NCBI GenBank assembly: GCA_964537875.1
Contig: CAZIDN010000058.1
Coordinates: forward strand, 1-22,759
DNA length: 22,759 bases
Origin: JAPKZH01 sp964537875
GTDB taxonomy: Bacteria; Acidobacteriota; Aminicenantia; Aminicenantales; UBA4085
Reading direction: 5' to 3'
Part shown: positions 22,722 to 22,759 of the stretch, in pieces
How the letters are laid out: every line of letters begins with the position of its first letter
How positions within the stretch are numbered: the stretch's first letter is position 1
Program-made: the position numbers and the translations under genes
Notes under the pieces: model-generated
Told to the model about the DNA's origin: nothing
The model's database searches: none
Seen by the model: the letters and a program-made list of their open reading frames with translations, nothing else

Positions 22722-22759
22722 TGTATGAAAGCGCGGCACCTGTCAAGGTTTTTTTGATT

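Noticed and set aside
22741..22746. TTGACA on the minus strand near the right edge
   Set aside because: At 17-nt spacing the -10 position reads CATGGA, within repeat C, and no minus-strand gene follows.

Overview
The window is 22.8 kb of a GC-rich bacterial chromosome with dense, mostly minus-strand gene clusters. Protein content is that of a free-living Gram-negative bacterium: outer-membrane beta-barrels, an RlpA lipoprotein, and glycogen metabolism with a GH57 enzyme. The mix of GH57, a PurO-type IMP cyclohydrolase and divergent housekeeping genes would fit an Acidobacteriota-like or candidate Aminicenantes lineage. That placement is inference from gene content and style; no marker gene here proves it.

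Layout. 1-3154 (+): the end of a metallophosphoesterase, a palindromic repeat (copy A), and a large GT-C-like membrane protein with a C-terminal discoidin-like domain. 3420-7397 (-): a Nudix hydrolase, an RlmI-type rRNA methyltransferase, a 49-codon remnant of a PD-(D/E)XK nuclease, a four-helix membrane protein and a beta-CASP metallo-beta-lactamase hydrolase, then a separately promoted small membrane protein. 7490-8938 (+): glycogen synthase glgA, divergent from the Nudix cluster. 8949-10746 (-): two tandem paralogous outer-membrane beta-barrels. 10843-11132: a very long nested palindrome (copy B). 11175-20513 (-): a long co-directional array comprising purO-type IMP cyclohydrolase, a stand-alone AICAR transformylase, a LigD-type 3'-phosphoesterase, a small zinc-finger protein, a decayed M28 peptidase, a GH57 glucanotransferase, a candidate 75-aa ORF, glgC, a soluble histidine kinase, a receiver-only response regulator and galT. 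20597-22653: a LOG-family protein (+), a VanZ-like protein (-) and rlpA (+), followed by repeat copy C at the right edge.

How the genes work together. GlgC (ADP-glucose), GlgA (chain elongation), the GH57 enzyme (glucan remodelling) and GalT (Leloir pathway, hexose-1-phosphate supply) form a storage-polysaccharide module. The glgC, kinase, regulator and galT genes are joined by 4-nt stop/start overlaps, so the two-component pair is translationally tied to sugar-nucleotide enzymes. PurO plus the AICAR transformylase perform the last two steps of IMP synthesis, replacing the usual bifunctional PurH; their genes also overlap by 4 nt.

Non-coding structure is the most unusual part. Three intergenic spots share hairpin modules, and the largest is a palindrome of about 290 bp made of nested sub-hairpins. 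Several promoters can be read with 17-nt spacers, and in three cases the -10 box lies only 6-7 nt before the ATG, which suggests leaderless mRNAs.
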